Positions 40,156 to 48,846 of a stretch of DNA of 64,000 nt are shown here, piece by piece; positions within the stretch are counted from its first letter, which is position 1; each line of letters opens with the position of its first letter. A program made the translations under genes and the position numbers. The stretch lies in NCBI GenBank assembly GCA_016713435.1, contig JADJPD010000006.1:496001-560000 (forward strand). Direction: 5' to 3'. Below the pieces are notes generated by a model. That model saw only the letters and a list, made by a program, of their open reading frames with translations. It was not told the DNA's origin and made no database searches. Source of the stretch: Gemmatimonadota bacterium (lineage in GTDB: Bacteria; Gemmatimonadota; Gemmatimonadetes; Gemmatimonadales; GWC2-71-9).

Positions 40156-41022
40156 ATGCGACGGACCAGCCTCATGGCCCTGCTCTCCTGCCTCGCCGCG
40201 CTGCCGGCGGGGGCGCAGGTGGCCCAGCAGAAGACCCTCACCCTCGAGGGCGCGCGCAACGTGATCGCGGCCGCCGTGGCCCTCGCCCGCACGCGGGCCG
40301 GCACCGGCGTCATCGCCGTGGTGGACGCGGGCGGCAACCTGATGGCGCTCGAGCGTCTCGACGGCACCTTCGCCGCGGGCGCGACGATCTCGATCGGGAA
40401 GGCGCGGACCGCCGCGCTGTTCAAGAAGCCCACCAAGGTGTTCGAGGACATCATCCGGAACGGGCGCACCAGCATGGTGGCGCTGAACGACTTCACGCCC
40501 CTCCAGGGCGGCATCCCCATCACCGTGGACGGCGAGATCGTCGGCGCCGTGGGCGTGAGCGGGGCGGCGAGCGCGCAGGAGGACGAGGAGGTGGCGCTCG
40601 CCGGGGCCGCGGGCGTGCTGGGCCGCGTCGGGACCGCGGCGCCGCTCCGCCCCATGGCCGTGAGCTACTTCCCGCGTGACAGCGTGCGTGCCGCCTTCCA
40701 GCGGGGCAGCGTGCTGCTCGATGGCGCGGGCCGCAACTACATGGTGCACGCCAGCCGCCGCGACCGCGCCGGCCAGGCGGAGGTGCACGTGCTCGACACC
40801 GACGTGATCTACGTGCTCGACGGCTCCGCCACGCTGGTGACCGGCGGGACCGTGGCCAGTCCGCGCACCATCGAGCCCAACGAGATCCGCGGCGACAGCA
40901 TCGAGGGTGGCGAGCGCCGCCAGCTGGCCAAGGGCGACGTGATCACCATCCCGAACGGCATCCCGCACTGGTTCGCGCAGGTGAACGGGACGCTGCAGTA
41001 CTACGTGGTGAAGGTGCGGTGA
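40156..41022 (+). CDS. Periplasmic GlcG/HbpS-domain plus cupin fusion
   Basis: 288 residues with signal peptide (MRRTSLMALLSCLAALPAGAQ). Residues 25-160 are a GlcG/HbpS (DUF336) domain: LTLEGARNVIAAAVALARTRAGTGVIAVVDAGGNLMALERLDG, GGIPITVDGEIVGAVGVSGA. Residues 165-288 form a cupin: VHASRRDRAGQAEVHVLDTDVIYVLDGSATLVTGG and KGDVITIPNGIPHWF, with His pairs able to hold a metal. HbpS-type domains bind haem or cobamide degradation products in other bacteria; the cupin is probably catalytic or sensory. Followed immediately by the SMP-30 gene (GTG overlap or 2-base gap). Confidence 0.8.
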   Translation: MRRTSLMALLSCLAALPAGAQVAQQKTLTLEGARNVIAAAVALARTRAGTGVIAVVDAGGNLMALERLDGTFAAGATISIGKARTAALFKKPTKVFEDIIRNGRTSMVALNDFTPLQGGIPITVDGEIVGAVGVSGAASAQEDEEVALAGAAGVLGRVGTAAPLRPMAVSYFPRDSVRAAFQRGSVLLDGAGRNYMVHASRRDRAGQAEVHVLDTDVIYVLDGSATLVTGGTVASPRTIEPNEIRGDSIEGGERRQLAKGDVITIPNGIPHWFAQVNGTLQYYVVKVR

Positions 41023-41024
41023 GC

Positions 41025-42656
41025 ATGCGCTCCCTCACCCTCATCCTGGCCGGCGCCCTCGCGCCGGCCCTGCTCGGCGCGCAGGCCACCGGGGACGCAC
41101 CCTTCGGGAAGCCGGTGGCCGTCATCGACCTCGGCACCTCCGCGGGGGCCGCGCTGGCCGGCGCCACCTGGCGGTACCACGACGCCGGCATCGTCGAGGT
41201 GGAGCATCGGGAGCCTGGCCCGGACCTCCGGCCCACGGGCGCGCCCAACCGCACCCGAGACATCACCCCGCACGCCCATCTCGCCGGCTTCGACGACAGC
41301 AGCTGGCCCGTGATCCCGGCCGAGTCGCTCCAGGCGCGGCGCGGGCATGGGCGGCTGTCGTTCAACTGGTATCGCACCACGGTCACGGTACCGGAGCGGG
41401 TCGGCGCACTGGATCCGACCGGGATGACCGTGGTCCTCGAGGTGGTGGTGGACGACTACGCGGAGGTCTGGGTCAACGGGGCGCTCCCGCTCGTGCTCGG
41501 CCAGGCGGGCGGCGCGCTCCCGAAGGGCTTCAACGCACCGAACCGCGTGGTGCTCACGCGGGACGCGCGGCCCGGGCAGCAGTTCCAGCTCGCCATCTTC
41601 GGGATGAACGGGCCGGTCTCCAACCCGCCCGTCAACTTCATCTGGATTCGCTCCGCCACGCTCGATTTCTACGCGGCTGGGTCGGCGGCCCCGGCGCGCG
41701 CCGAGCTTCGCGTCACCCGCCTCGACCCCGGGCTCGATGCGGTGCTCCCGACGAGGCCCGTGCTCGAGAAGCTCGCCGGTGGCTTCGAGTTCACCGAGGG
41801 CCCGGTCTGGGTGGCCGACGGCGGCTATCTCCTGTTCAGCGATCCCAACACCAATACCATCTGGCGCTGGAGTCCCGACGGGCAGGTCACCGCGTTCCGC
41901 ACCAAGAGCGGCTATGCCGGGGTAGACATCGGGCGCTACCACCAGCCGGGCTCCAATGGCCTGGCGCTGGACCAGGAGGGACGGCTGGTCATCGACCAGC
42001 ACGGCAACCGCCGGGTCCTGCGGGTGGAGCGCACGGGCGCCCTCACCGTGCTGGCCGACCGCTACCAGGGCCGGCGCCTCAACTCGCCCAACGACCTGGT
42101 CTTCCGCTCGGATGGGGCGCTGTACTTCACCGACCCGCCCTTCGGCCTGCCCGGGGTGTACCAGGACCCGGCCAAGGAGACCGCGTGGAGTGGGGTGTAC
42201 CGCCTCAAGGACGGAGAGCTCCGCCTGCTCACCCGCGAGCTCTCCGGGCCCAACGGGATCGCCTTCTCGCCGGATGAGCGGGTGCTGTACGTGGACAACT
42301 GGGATCCGGCGCACAAGGTGATCATGCGCTACGACGTGCAGCCCGACGGCGCGATCGCCAATGGGCGGGTCTTCTTCGACATCACCCGCACCGTCCCCGG
42401 CGACGACGCGTGGGACGGCATCAAGGTTGACGAGCAGGGGCACGTCTTCGCCGCCGGCCCCGAGGGGATCTACGTCCTCTCCCCCGACGGCGTGCACCTC
42501 GGCACGCTCACCCTGCCCGAGCACGTGGCCAACTTCGCCTGGGGCGACGCCGACTTCCGCACGCTGTACATCACCGCGAGCACCGGCCTCTACCGGTTGC
42601 GGCTCGAGGTGCCGGGCACCGCGGCGTTCCGGGGCAGGCAGGCTGCCGCACGGTAG
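41025..42656 (+). CDS. SMP-30/gluconolactonase-family protein with N-terminal jelly-roll domain
   Basis: 543 residues from ATG 41025 (GTG 41019 overlapping the previous stop is an alternative). Signal peptide MRSLTLILAGALAPALLGAQA. Residues about 40-215 are a galactose-binding/beta-galactosidase-like sandwich (FDDSSWPVIPAESLQ, SFNWYRTTVTVPERV, VVDDYAEVWVNG). Residues 240-540 are a six-blade SMP-30 propeller with metal-site blocks FEFTEGPVWV (Glu), LNSPNDLVFRSDGALYFTDPPFG (Asn/Asp) and SGPNGIAFSPDERVLYVDNW. It likely opens aldonolactones in the periplasm, which fits two glucose dehydrogenases nearby. Confidence 0.87.
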   Translation: MRSLTLILAGALAPALLGAQATGDAPFGKPVAVIDLGTSAGAALAGATWRYHDAGIVEVEHREPGPDLRPTGAPNRTRDITPHAHLAGFDDSSWPVIPAESLQARRGHGRLSFNWYRTTVTVPERVGALDPTGMTVVLEVVVDDYAEVWVNGALPLVLGQAGGALPKGFNAPNRVVLTRDARPGQQFQLAIFGMNGPVSNPPVNFIWIRSATLDFYAAGSAAPARAELRVTRLDPGLDAVLPTRPVLEKLAGGFEFTEGPVWVADGGYLLFSDPNTNTIWRWSPDGQVTAFRTKSGYAGVDIGRYHQPGSNGLALDQEGRLVIDQHGNRRVLRVERTGALTVLADRYQGRRLNSPNDLVFRSDGALYFTDPPFGLPGVYQDPAKETAWSGVYRLKDGELRLLTRELSGPNGIAFSPDERVLYVDNWDPAHKVIMRYDVQPDGAIANGRVFFDITRTVPGDDAWDGIKVDEQGHVFAAGPEGIYVLSPDGVHLGTLTLPEHVANFAWGDADFRTLYITASTGLYRLRLEVPGTAAFRGRQAAAR

Positions 42657-42673
42657 TAGGGCGGCTCCGCACG

Positions 42674-42698
42674 GGAACCTCCTGCCCGCCGTGGCGTT
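42674..42698 (+). promoter_or_regulatory. ECF-type promoter of the GMC operon, 15-base spacer
   Basis: GGAACC (42674-42679), 15 bases, CGTT (42695-42698). The spacing is one base shorter than the others. The predicted start of transcription is only about 17 bases before ATG 42722. Confidence 0.45.
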
Positions 42699-42717
42699 CA
42701 CGGGGGGCAGGAGGTTC
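42675..42717. repeat. 13-bp inverted repeat spanning promoter and ribosome site of the GMC operon
   Basis: GAACCTCCTGCCC (42675-42687) and GGGCAGGAGGTTC (42705-42717) are perfect inverse complements, 17 bases apart. The left arm holds the -35 element; the right arm holds the AGGAGG ribosome site of ATG 42722. In read-through RNA from the SMP-30 gene the ribosome site would be sequestered. Confidence 0.6.
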
Positions 42718-42721
42718 TCGC

Positions 42722-42907
42722 ATGCACGCACCCGACGAGCAGTCCACCATCCTCGCGCATCCCGCCCTGGCCGGCCGCGTGCTGTACGTGCGCACCGGCC
42801 GCCACTGGGCGGCGCGCGAGATCCACCCCGAGGGCGCCCTCGGCGCGCACCGCCCCGTCGAGGGCGACCCCGCCGCGCTGGCGTGGCGCGGAGGCGCCAT
42901 CCGATGA
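42722..42907 (+). CDS. 61-residue protein preceding the GMC oxidoreductase
   Basis: ATG seven bases after AGGAGG; stop overlaps the GMC start (ATGA). Soluble, no signal, His/Arg-rich (ILAHPALAGRVLYVRTGRHWAAREIHPEGALG). The strong ribosome site and coupling indicate a real gene. No family recognised. Small partner proteins are known for some GMC enzymes, but this one lacks the usual twin-arginine signal and helices. Confidence 0.6.
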   Translation: MHAPDEQSTILAHPALAGRVLYVRTGRHWAAREIHPEGALGAHRPVEGDPAALAWRGGAIR

Positions 42908-44472
42908 GCCTGCACCACTACGACGTGATCGTGATCGGCTCGGGCGCCGGCGGCGGCACGCTGGTCCATCGCCTCGCCCCGACCGGGAAGCGCATCCTGC
43001 TGCTCGAGCGCGGGGACTACGTGCCTCGCGAGCCCGAGAACTGGAGCACCCGCGCGGTCAACGCCGAGGGGCGGTACAACACCAAGGAGGAGTGGCGGGA
43101 CCGGGCCGGGAAGCCGCTGCATCCGCACACCAACTACTGGGTGGGCGGCAACACCAAGTTCTACGGCGCGGCGCTCTTCCGCCTGCGCCGCGAGGACTTC
43201 GGCGAACTGCGCCACCACGGCGGCCTCTCGCCGGCCTGGCCCATCAGCTACGACGACCTCGAGCCCTACTACACCCAGGCCGAGCAGCTCTACCAGGTCC
43301 GGGGCAACCGGGGCGAGGACCCGACGGAACCCGAGGCCAGCGGGCCCTACTGCCATCCGGCGGTGAGCCACGAGCCGCGCATCGCCCAGCTGGCCGAGGA
43401 CTTCGCGCGCCAGGGCGTGCGGCCGTTCCACACGCCCCTCGGCGTGATGCGCAACGAGCGCGACCCGCGCACCAGCCCCTGCATCCGCTGCGCCACCTGC
43501 GACGGGCACCCCTGCCTCCTCAACGCGAAGGCCGACGCGCAGGTGATCTGCGTGGATCCCGCGCTGCGCCACCCGAACGTCACGCTGCTCACCGGGGCCT
43601 ACGTCTCCCGGCTCGAGACCGACGCGAGCGGCCGCACCGTCACGGGCGTCCTGGTGGAGCGGGACGGCGCCGCGGAGCGCTACACGGCGGACATCGTGGT
43701 GGTGGCGGCGGGCGCGATCAACTCCGCGGCGCTCCTCCTCCGCTCCGCCAGCGACCGCCACCCGCGCGGCCTCGCCAACGGGTCGGACATGGTGGGGCGC
43801 CACTACATGGGGCACATCAACTCCGTGCTCATGGCGCTCTCGCGCTGCCCCAACCCCACGATCTTCCAGAAGACGCTCTCGGTGAACGACTTCTACCTCG
43901 GGAGCCCGGACTTCCCGCACCCGATGGGGCACATCTCCTTCGTCGGGAAGCTCGACGCGGACACGCTCTCCGCCGGCGCGCCGGCCATCGCCCCCGGGTG
44001 GACGCTGGACCTCATGGCCCGCCACTCGCTCGACTTCTGGCTCACCTCGGAGGACCTGCCGGACCCGGAGAACCGCGTCACCCTGGACCGCGAGGGGCGC
44101 ATAGTGCTCAGCTACCGGCCCAACAACGAGGAGGGCCACCGGCAGCTCACCCGGAAGCTCCAGCAGCTCATGCAGGGGCAGACCGCCTGCGGCGTGCACG
44201 GGCACGACTGCCACCAGGGGCTCTTCGGCCGGAACCTCTTCCTGGGACAGCGCATCCCGCTCGCGGGCGTGGCGCACCAGAACGGCACCATCCGGTTCGG
44301 GCACGACCCGCACACCAGCGCGCTCGACGTGCACTGTCGCGCCCACGAGGTGGACAACCTCTACGTGGTGGACGGGAGCTTCTTCCCTTCGAGCGGCGCC
44401 GTGAACCCGGCCCTCACCATCATGGCGAATGCGCTGCGGGTCGGCGATCACCTGGCCGGGAGGCTCACGTGA
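42904..44472 (+). CDS. GMC family FAD-dependent oxidoreductase
   Basis: 522 residues. FAD motif YDVIVIGSGAGGGTLVHRLAPTGKRILLLERG, GMC signature region NYWVGGNTKFYGAALFRLR, a Cys cluster CIRCATCDGHPC and the C-terminal active-site region DNLYVVDGSFFPSSGAVNPALTIMANALRVGDHL. Members oxidise sugars or alcohols such as gluconate, glucose, sorbose or cellobiose. With the lactonase and glucose dehydrogenases around it, a hexose or gluconate substrate is a reasonable guess. No signal peptide of its own. Confidence 0.9.
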   Translation: MSLHHYDVIVIGSGAGGGTLVHRLAPTGKRILLLERGDYVPREPENWSTRAVNAEGRYNTKEEWRDRAGKPLHPHTNYWVGGNTKFYGAALFRLRREDFGELRHHGGLSPAWPISYDDLEPYYTQAEQLYQVRGNRGEDPTEPEASGPYCHPAVSHEPRIAQLAEDFARQGVRPFHTPLGVMRNERDPRTSPCIRCATCDGHPCLLNAKADAQVICVDPALRHPNVTLLTGAYVSRLETDASGRTVTGVLVERDGAAERYTADIVVVAAGAINSAALLLRSASDRHPRGLANGSDMVGRHYMGHINSVLMALSRCPNPTIFQKTLSVNDFYLGSPDFPHPMGHISFVGKLDADTLSAGAPAIAPGWTLDLMARHSLDFWLTSEDLPDPENRVTLDREGRIVLSYRPNNEEGHRQLTRKLQQLMQGQTACGVHGHDCHQGLFGRNLFLGQRIPLAGVAHQNGTIRFGHDPHTSALDVHCRAHEVDNLYVVDGSFFPSSGAVNPALTIMANALRVGDHLAGRLT

Positions 44473-45555
44473 ACCCGGCCGTGGCGCTGCAGGCGCTCGC
44501 CGTGCGTGCACTCACGGCGGGCAGCCGCTACCTGGTGTGGGTGTACTTCTTTTCCCTGCTGGCCGTCGCCGCGCCGGTCCACGGGCAGGCGCCGTGGACC
44601 GGGGGGGGGGGTGGGCCTGCCTGCCGCCGAGGCCGTGCCGGCCGTCGCCGTGACCGTGGGCGACATGGATCGCTCGCTGGCCTTCTACACCAGGGTGCTC
44701 CCCTTCGTGGTGGAGGCCGACACGGAGGTGGCCGGGCCGGAATGGGAGCGGCGGACCGGGGTGTTCGGCGTGCGCCTCCGCGTGGTGCGGCTCCGCCTCG
44801 GCGAGGAGCGGCTGGAGCTGGCGGAGTACCTCGCCGCCGCGACCCCTGGCCGGCCGGCGCCCCCCGACGCCCGCAGCAACGACGGCTGGTTCCAGCACGT
44901 GGCCATCATCGTGAGTGACATGGACAGCGCCTACGCGCTGCTCCGCGCGCACCGGGTCCGGAGCGCCTCCACGGCGCCGCAGCTCCTTCCCAAGTCCATT
45001 CCCGGGGCGGCCGGCATCCGCGCCTTCTATTTCCGCGATCCCGACGGGCACGCGCTCGAGATCCTCCAGTTCCCGCCGGACAAGGGCGACCCGCGCTGGC
45101 AGTCGCGCCACGCGCTCTTCCTCGGCATTGACCACACGGCCATCGTGGTGCGGGACACCGAGCGGAGCCTCGCGTTCTATCGTGACCTGCTCGGCTTTCG
45201 GGTGGCCGGCGAGAGCCGGAACCAGGGCGTGGAGCAGGCGCACCTCAACAACGTCGAGGGCGCGGAGCTCCGCATCACCGGCCTGCGCGCTCCGCAGGGC
45301 CCGGGCGTCGAGCTCCTCGAGTACCTCCACCCCCGGGACGGCCGTCCCTATCCCGACGATGCCCGCGCCACCGACCTGATCCACTGGGAGACCGCCGTGC
45401 GCGTGCGCGAGCTGGCGCCGGTGCTGGCCGCCCTCGATTCCGCCGGCGTCCGCGTCCTGTCGCGGCCCGGTGCCCCGGCGCGGAACCCCTGGCAGGGAGG
45501 CGGCGTTGTGGTGCGAGACCCCGATGGACACGCAGTCCGGCTGGTGGACCCCTGA
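44469..45555 (+). CDS. Membrane-anchored protein with two VOC (glyoxalase-fold) domains, frameshift in G11
   Basis: The GTG start overlaps the GMC stop (GTGA). The N-terminus MNPAVALQALAVRALTAGSRYLVWVYFFSLLAVAAPVHGQ is a signal or anchor. A run of 11 G (44601-44611) then shifts the frame; removing one G joins it to VGLPAAEAVPAVAVTVGDMDRSLAFYTRVLPF. Two VOC modules follow: 50-185 (HVAIIVSDMDSAYALL, FYFRDPDGHALEILQFP) and 205-360 (IDHTAIVVRDTERSLAFYRDLLGF, VVRDPDGHAVRLVDP). His and Glu ligands typical of metal-binding VOC enzymes are present in both modules. The reaction is unknown; its place downstream of the GMC gene suggests it acts on an oxidation product. Confidence 0.8.
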
Positions 45556-45571
45556 CGCCCCGGAGGCAGCC

Positions 45572-46015
45572 ATGGCGACGCAGTTCGAGCAACTCGGCCC
45601 CACGGATGCCCCGCGGCTCGCCGCCGCGATCCAGCGCTGGCCGCTCCTGGCCGGGATGAGGCGCGCCACGCTCGTGGCTGAAGCTGAGCGGGTCCTCGCC
45701 GATCCGGGCCAGTGGCAAGCCTGGCTCATCCGCCGCGGCGACCAGGTCATCGGCTACCTGGTGCTCCAGTTCCGGGCGGGGGCGCTGTTCGAGGCGCCGC
45801 GTGCCCGGGTGGCGGGACTCTACGTCGACCCCGCCGCGCGCTCCGGCGAGCTCGCCCGCGCGGCGCTCCGCTTCGCGAGCGACGTGGCCCGCTGGCTCCA
45901 CGTGCGCTTCGATGCCGCCGACGCCGGCGGCCTTGACCGGCACGTCCCGACTTTTCTTGGCGCCACCCGTCCGGCGCCCCGCTGGATTCTCGCTTCCACT
46001 CAGGTGACCGCATGA
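45572..46015 (+). CDS. Putative GNAT-fold N-acetyltransferase
   Basis: 147 residues, ATG after GGAGG. The pattern WQAWLIRRGDQVIGYLVLQFRAG...RARVAGLYVDPAARSGELARAALRFASDVARWLHV corresponds to GNAT motifs with a conserved V-x-x-LYVDPAARSGELA acetyl-CoA loop, though the Q/R-x-x-G-x-G/A signature is degenerate (ARSGELA). The substrate is unknown. Its stop overlaps the next start. Confidence 0.65.
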   Translation: MATQFEQLGPTDAPRLAAAIQRWPLLAGMRRATLVAEAERVLADPGQWQAWLIRRGDQVIGYLVLQFRAGALFEAPRARVAGLYVDPAARSGELARAALRFASDVARWLHVRFDAADAGGLDRHVPTFLGATRPAPRWILASTQVTA

Positions 46016-47178
46016 TCCGCACCCCCGCCGCCGCCACCGGGACCGGGATGACCATGAACGACCGTCCCCGCACCATGAAGGCCGTCGCCGTCCACCCCGG
46101 CGTCCCCGGCTCGGCCCACCTGGCCGACGTGCCCCGGCCCGAGCTGGCGGACATCCCCGGCGGCCGCGGCGTGCTGGTGCGCGTCCTCCGCGTGGGCGTG
46201 GACGGCACGGACCGGGAGATCAATGCCGCGGAGTACGGCATGGCGCCTCCCGGGAGCGACGTGCTCGTCATCGGGCACGAGAGCTTCGGCGTGGTCGAGG
46301 CGGTGGGGCCGGCCGTGCGGGAGCTCGTCCCCGGCGACTACGTCGTGGCGACGGTACGCCGGCCGGGGCACAGCCTGTACGACGCCATCGGCACCAGCGA
46401 CATGACCACCGATGACACCTACTACGAGCGCGGCATCAACCTCCGCCATGGCTTCCTCGCGGAGTACTACGCCGACGACGCTGACTTCCTCGTGAAGATC
46501 CCGATGAGACTGCGGGAGGTGGGCGTCCTGCTCGAGCCCACCACCGTGGTGGAGAAGGGCATCCACCAGGCCTTCGAGATCCAGCGCCGCCTGCGGGTCT
46601 GGCGCCCACGGCGCGCCGCGGTGCTCGGCGCCGGCACCATCGGGTTGCTCGCGGCGATGGCGCTGCGCCTCCGCGGCCTCGAGGTGACCGTCTTCGGCCT
46701 CGAGCGGAAGCCGTACCTCAACTCCGACCTCGTCGAGGCACTCGGGGCCCGCTACGAATCCACCCGGGACCTGGGCGTGATGGCGGCGGCCACGGCCGAG
46801 GCGCCCTTCGACCTCATCTTCGAGGCCACCGGCTTCTCGCCCATCGTCTTCGAGGCCATGCAGGCCCTCGCGAAGAACGGGGTCCTCGTCCTCTCCTCCG
46901 TCACCGGCGGCGACCGCCACGTCGAGGTCCCCGCCGACCGCATCAACCTCGACTTCGTGCTCGGCAACAAGGTGATGGTGGGCACGGTGAACGCGAACCG
47001 CGAGTACTTCGAAGCCGGGGTGAAGGACCTGGCGCAGTGTGAGGCACAGTACCCGGGCTGGCTGGCCCGCCTCCTGACGCATCCGGTCGCCGGGCTCGGG
47101 GCCTGGGCGGAACTGCTGCAACACCTCACGAACGGCCGCGGTGTCATCAAGGCCTATTGCCGCGTGGCCGAGGGCTAG
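46012..47178 (+). CDS. Glucose 1-dehydrogenase (zinc-type MDR, archaeal-like)
   Basis: 388 residues. MDR fold with the glucose dehydrogenase N-terminal pattern (RVGVDGTDREINAAEYGMAPPGSDVLVIGHESFGVVEAVG), Zn-loop remnant, DDTYYERGINLRHGFLAEYYADD, LLEPTTVVEKGIHQAF, cofactor loop AAVLGAGTIGLLAAMALRLRG and the C-terminal NKVMVGTVNANREYFEAGVKDL. These are the blocks of Thermoplasma/Sulfolobus-type glucose(galactose) dehydrogenase. It is the second, unrelated glucose dehydrogenase within 10 kb. The true start may be a later ATG (46048 or 46057), since MIRTPAAATGTGM is unlike the family. Confidence 0.88.
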   Translation: MIRTPAAATGTGMTMNDRPRTMKAVAVHPGVPGSAHLADVPRPELADIPGGRGVLVRVLRVGVDGTDREINAAEYGMAPPGSDVLVIGHESFGVVEAVGPAVRELVPGDYVVATVRRPGHSLYDAIGTSDMTTDDTYYERGINLRHGFLAEYYADDADFLVKIPMRLREVGVLLEPTTVVEKGIHQAFEIQRRLRVWRPRRAAVLGAGTIGLLAAMALRLRGLEVTVFGLERKPYLNSDLVEALGARYESTRDLGVMAAATAEAPFDLIFEATGFSPIVFEAMQALAKNGVLVLSSVTGGDRHVEVPADRINLDFVLGNKVMVGTVNANREYFEAGVKDLAQCEAQYPGWLARLLTHPVAGLGAWAELLQHLTNGRGVIKAYCRVAEG

Positions 47179-47182
47179 CAGA

Positions 47183-47221
47183 TCGACAATTGTTGACTTG
47201 CGCGGTCGGCAATGGTAATAC
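47183..47221 (+). promoter_or_regulatory. Consensus sigma-70 promoter with palindromic operator for the kinase operon
   Basis: TTGACT (47193-47198), 17 bases, TAATAC (47216-47221), the best housekeeping promoter in the window and a rare AT-rich spot. TCGACAATTGTTGA (47183-47196) is a near-perfect 14-base palindrome overlapping the -35, a candidate repressor site. The predicted transcription start coincides with ATG 47227. Confidence 0.7.
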
Positions 47222-47226
47222 AGGGG

Positions 47227-48846
47227 ATGCCGATTGCGGCTGCCGGTAATAATGGAAGGGACCCGACGCTCGTCCGCCCCGCCGAGGGCTCCACCCCGGC
47301 GGGGGCGACGACCTCGTCGCGCTTGTCGGCGGTGCTGCCCCCCGACTTGCTGGAGCAGGTGCGCCAGCGAGTGCGGCTGCTGGCGGGCCTGTTCGCGTTC
47401 GCCTTCGGGTTTGACCTCGTCCTGTTCTCCATCCAGTGGGCGCTGGCCGCTGCGCGAGGGCAGCCGCTGCCGGCGGAAGTGGCCAGCAGCGAGCCCATCC
47501 AGTGGGCCAACCTGCTGGCCATGCTGGCTTCCCTCGGCCTCTGGTGGGGGGCACGGAGCCGCCGGCTGGCCCCGAGCCGCCTGCACGCCATCGGCCTGGC
47601 CTACCAGGTCTGCGTCTGCTTCACCATCGCGTTCATCGCGTTCTGGCAGCAGTACGCGGCGACGGGGATCCTGCCCACCCTCACGTGGGTTCCCGTCGTG
47701 GTCATCATCTTCCCCCTCGTCATGCCCGGCCCCCCGAGGCGCATGCTCGCAGCCGCCCTGCTCGCGGCGGCGATGTCGCCCGCGGCGCTGTTCCTGCTCG
47801 CGCGCCTCGGCCTGGTGCAGGTGACGGACTGGAGCGCCTACGTGCAGGCCACCTTCGGGCCGGTGATGGGGGCGGTGTTTGCCTACCTGGCGGCGGGGGT
47901 GGTGTACGGCCTCGGGCGCGAGGTGGCCCGGGCGCGAGAGCTCGGCAGCTATCGTCTCGGCGGGCTGATCGGCCGCGGGGGCATGGGCGAGGTATATCGC
48001 GCCACCCATCGCCTGCTGGCCCGGCCGGCGGCCATCAAGCTGATCCGCCCCGAAGTGCTGGAGCAGGGCGGGGCGGCGGCGGCGGACCTGGCCACCCGGC
48101 GCTTCCGGCGGGAAGCGGAGGCGGCGGCCTCGTTGCGCTCGCCGCACACGGTGGAGCTCTATGACTTCGGGGTCGCCGAGGACCGGACGCTGTACTTCGT
48201 CATGGAACTGCTGGACGGGATGGACCTGGAGACGATGGTCCGGCAGACCGGGCCGCTGCCCGCGGGGCGCGTGATCCACGTGCTGCGGCAGGTGTGTGAC
48301 TCGCTGGCCGAGGCGCACGCCGCCGGCCTGGTGCACCGCGACATCAAGCCCGCCAACATCCACTGTGGGCGCCTGGGGCTGCGGCACGACTTCGTGAAGG
48401 TGCTCGACTTCGGGCTGGTGAAGCCCCTCCAGCCGGAGGATGGTGAGGAGTCGCAGGGGACGATGGCCGGCATGCTGGCGGGGACCCCGGCCTACATGGC
48501 TCCGGAGGCCGCACGCGGCGACACCCTCGATGGGCGGGCCGACCTCTACGCCGTCGGGTGCGTCGGGTACTTCCTGCTCACCGGCCAGGTCGTGTTCGAG
48601 GCGCCGAACGGGATGCAGGTGCTGGCGCGCCACTTGAGTGTGGCCCCGGTCCCGCCGTCGCAGCGCACGGAACTGCCCGTCCCCGCCGCGCTCGAGGCGC
48701 TCCTGCTCGCCTGCCTGGCCAAGCCCCCCGTGGATCGCCCGGCTGATGCCGACGCCCTCGCCACCGCGCTGGCGGCGGTCCCGGTGCCCCCCTGGACCGA
48801 GGCGCAGGCCGCCGCGTGGTGGCAGGCCCACGCGCCGCGCGCATGA
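47227..48846 (+). CDS. Membrane Ser/Thr protein kinase (first of pair), probably leaderless
   Basis: 539 residues. Reversed plan compared with most bacterial kinases: about five membrane helices first (residues 45-235, such as LFAFAFGFDLVLFSIQWALA and WVPVVVIIFPLVMPG), then a cytoplasmic kinase. Its marks are GLIGRGGMGEVYRATH, AIKLIRPEV, LVHRDIKPANIHCG, VLDFGLVK, TPAYMAPEAA. There is no extracytoplasmic sensor domain, so the membrane part may itself sense. ATG 47227 was chosen because the -10 lies directly before it. Starts a five-gene operon. Confidence 0.93.
   Translation: MPIAAAGNNGRDPTLVRPAEGSTPAGATTSSRLSAVLPPDLLEQVRQRVRLLAGLFAFAFGFDLVLFSIQWALAAARGQPLPAEVASSEPIQWANLLAMLASLGLWWGARSRRLAPSRLHAIGLAYQVCVCFTIAFIAFWQQYAATGILPTLTWVPVVVIIFPLVMPGPPRRMLAAALLAAAMSPAALFLLARLGLVQVTDWSAYVQATFGPVMGAVFAYLAAGVVYGLGREVARARELGSYRLGGLIGRGGMGEVYRATHRLLARPAAIKLIRPEVLEQGGAAAADLATRRFRREAEAAASLRSPHTVELYDFGVAEDRTLYFVMELLDGMDLETMVRQTGPLPAGRVIHVLRQVCDSLAEAHAAGLVHRDIKPANIHCGRLGLRHDFVKVLDFGLVKPLQPEDGEESQGTMAGMLAGTPAYMAPEAARGDTLDGRADLYAVGCVGYFLLTGQVVFEAPNGMQVLARHLSVAPVPPSQRTELPVPAALEALLLACLAKPPVDRPADADALATALAAVPVPPWTEAQAAAWWQAHAPRA

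Noticed and set aside
46000..48831. Open frame of about 940 codons opposite the MDR glucose dehydrogenase and first kinase
   Set aside because: It spans two unrelated well-supported genes and a promoter; low-complexity His/Arg/Gly composition.
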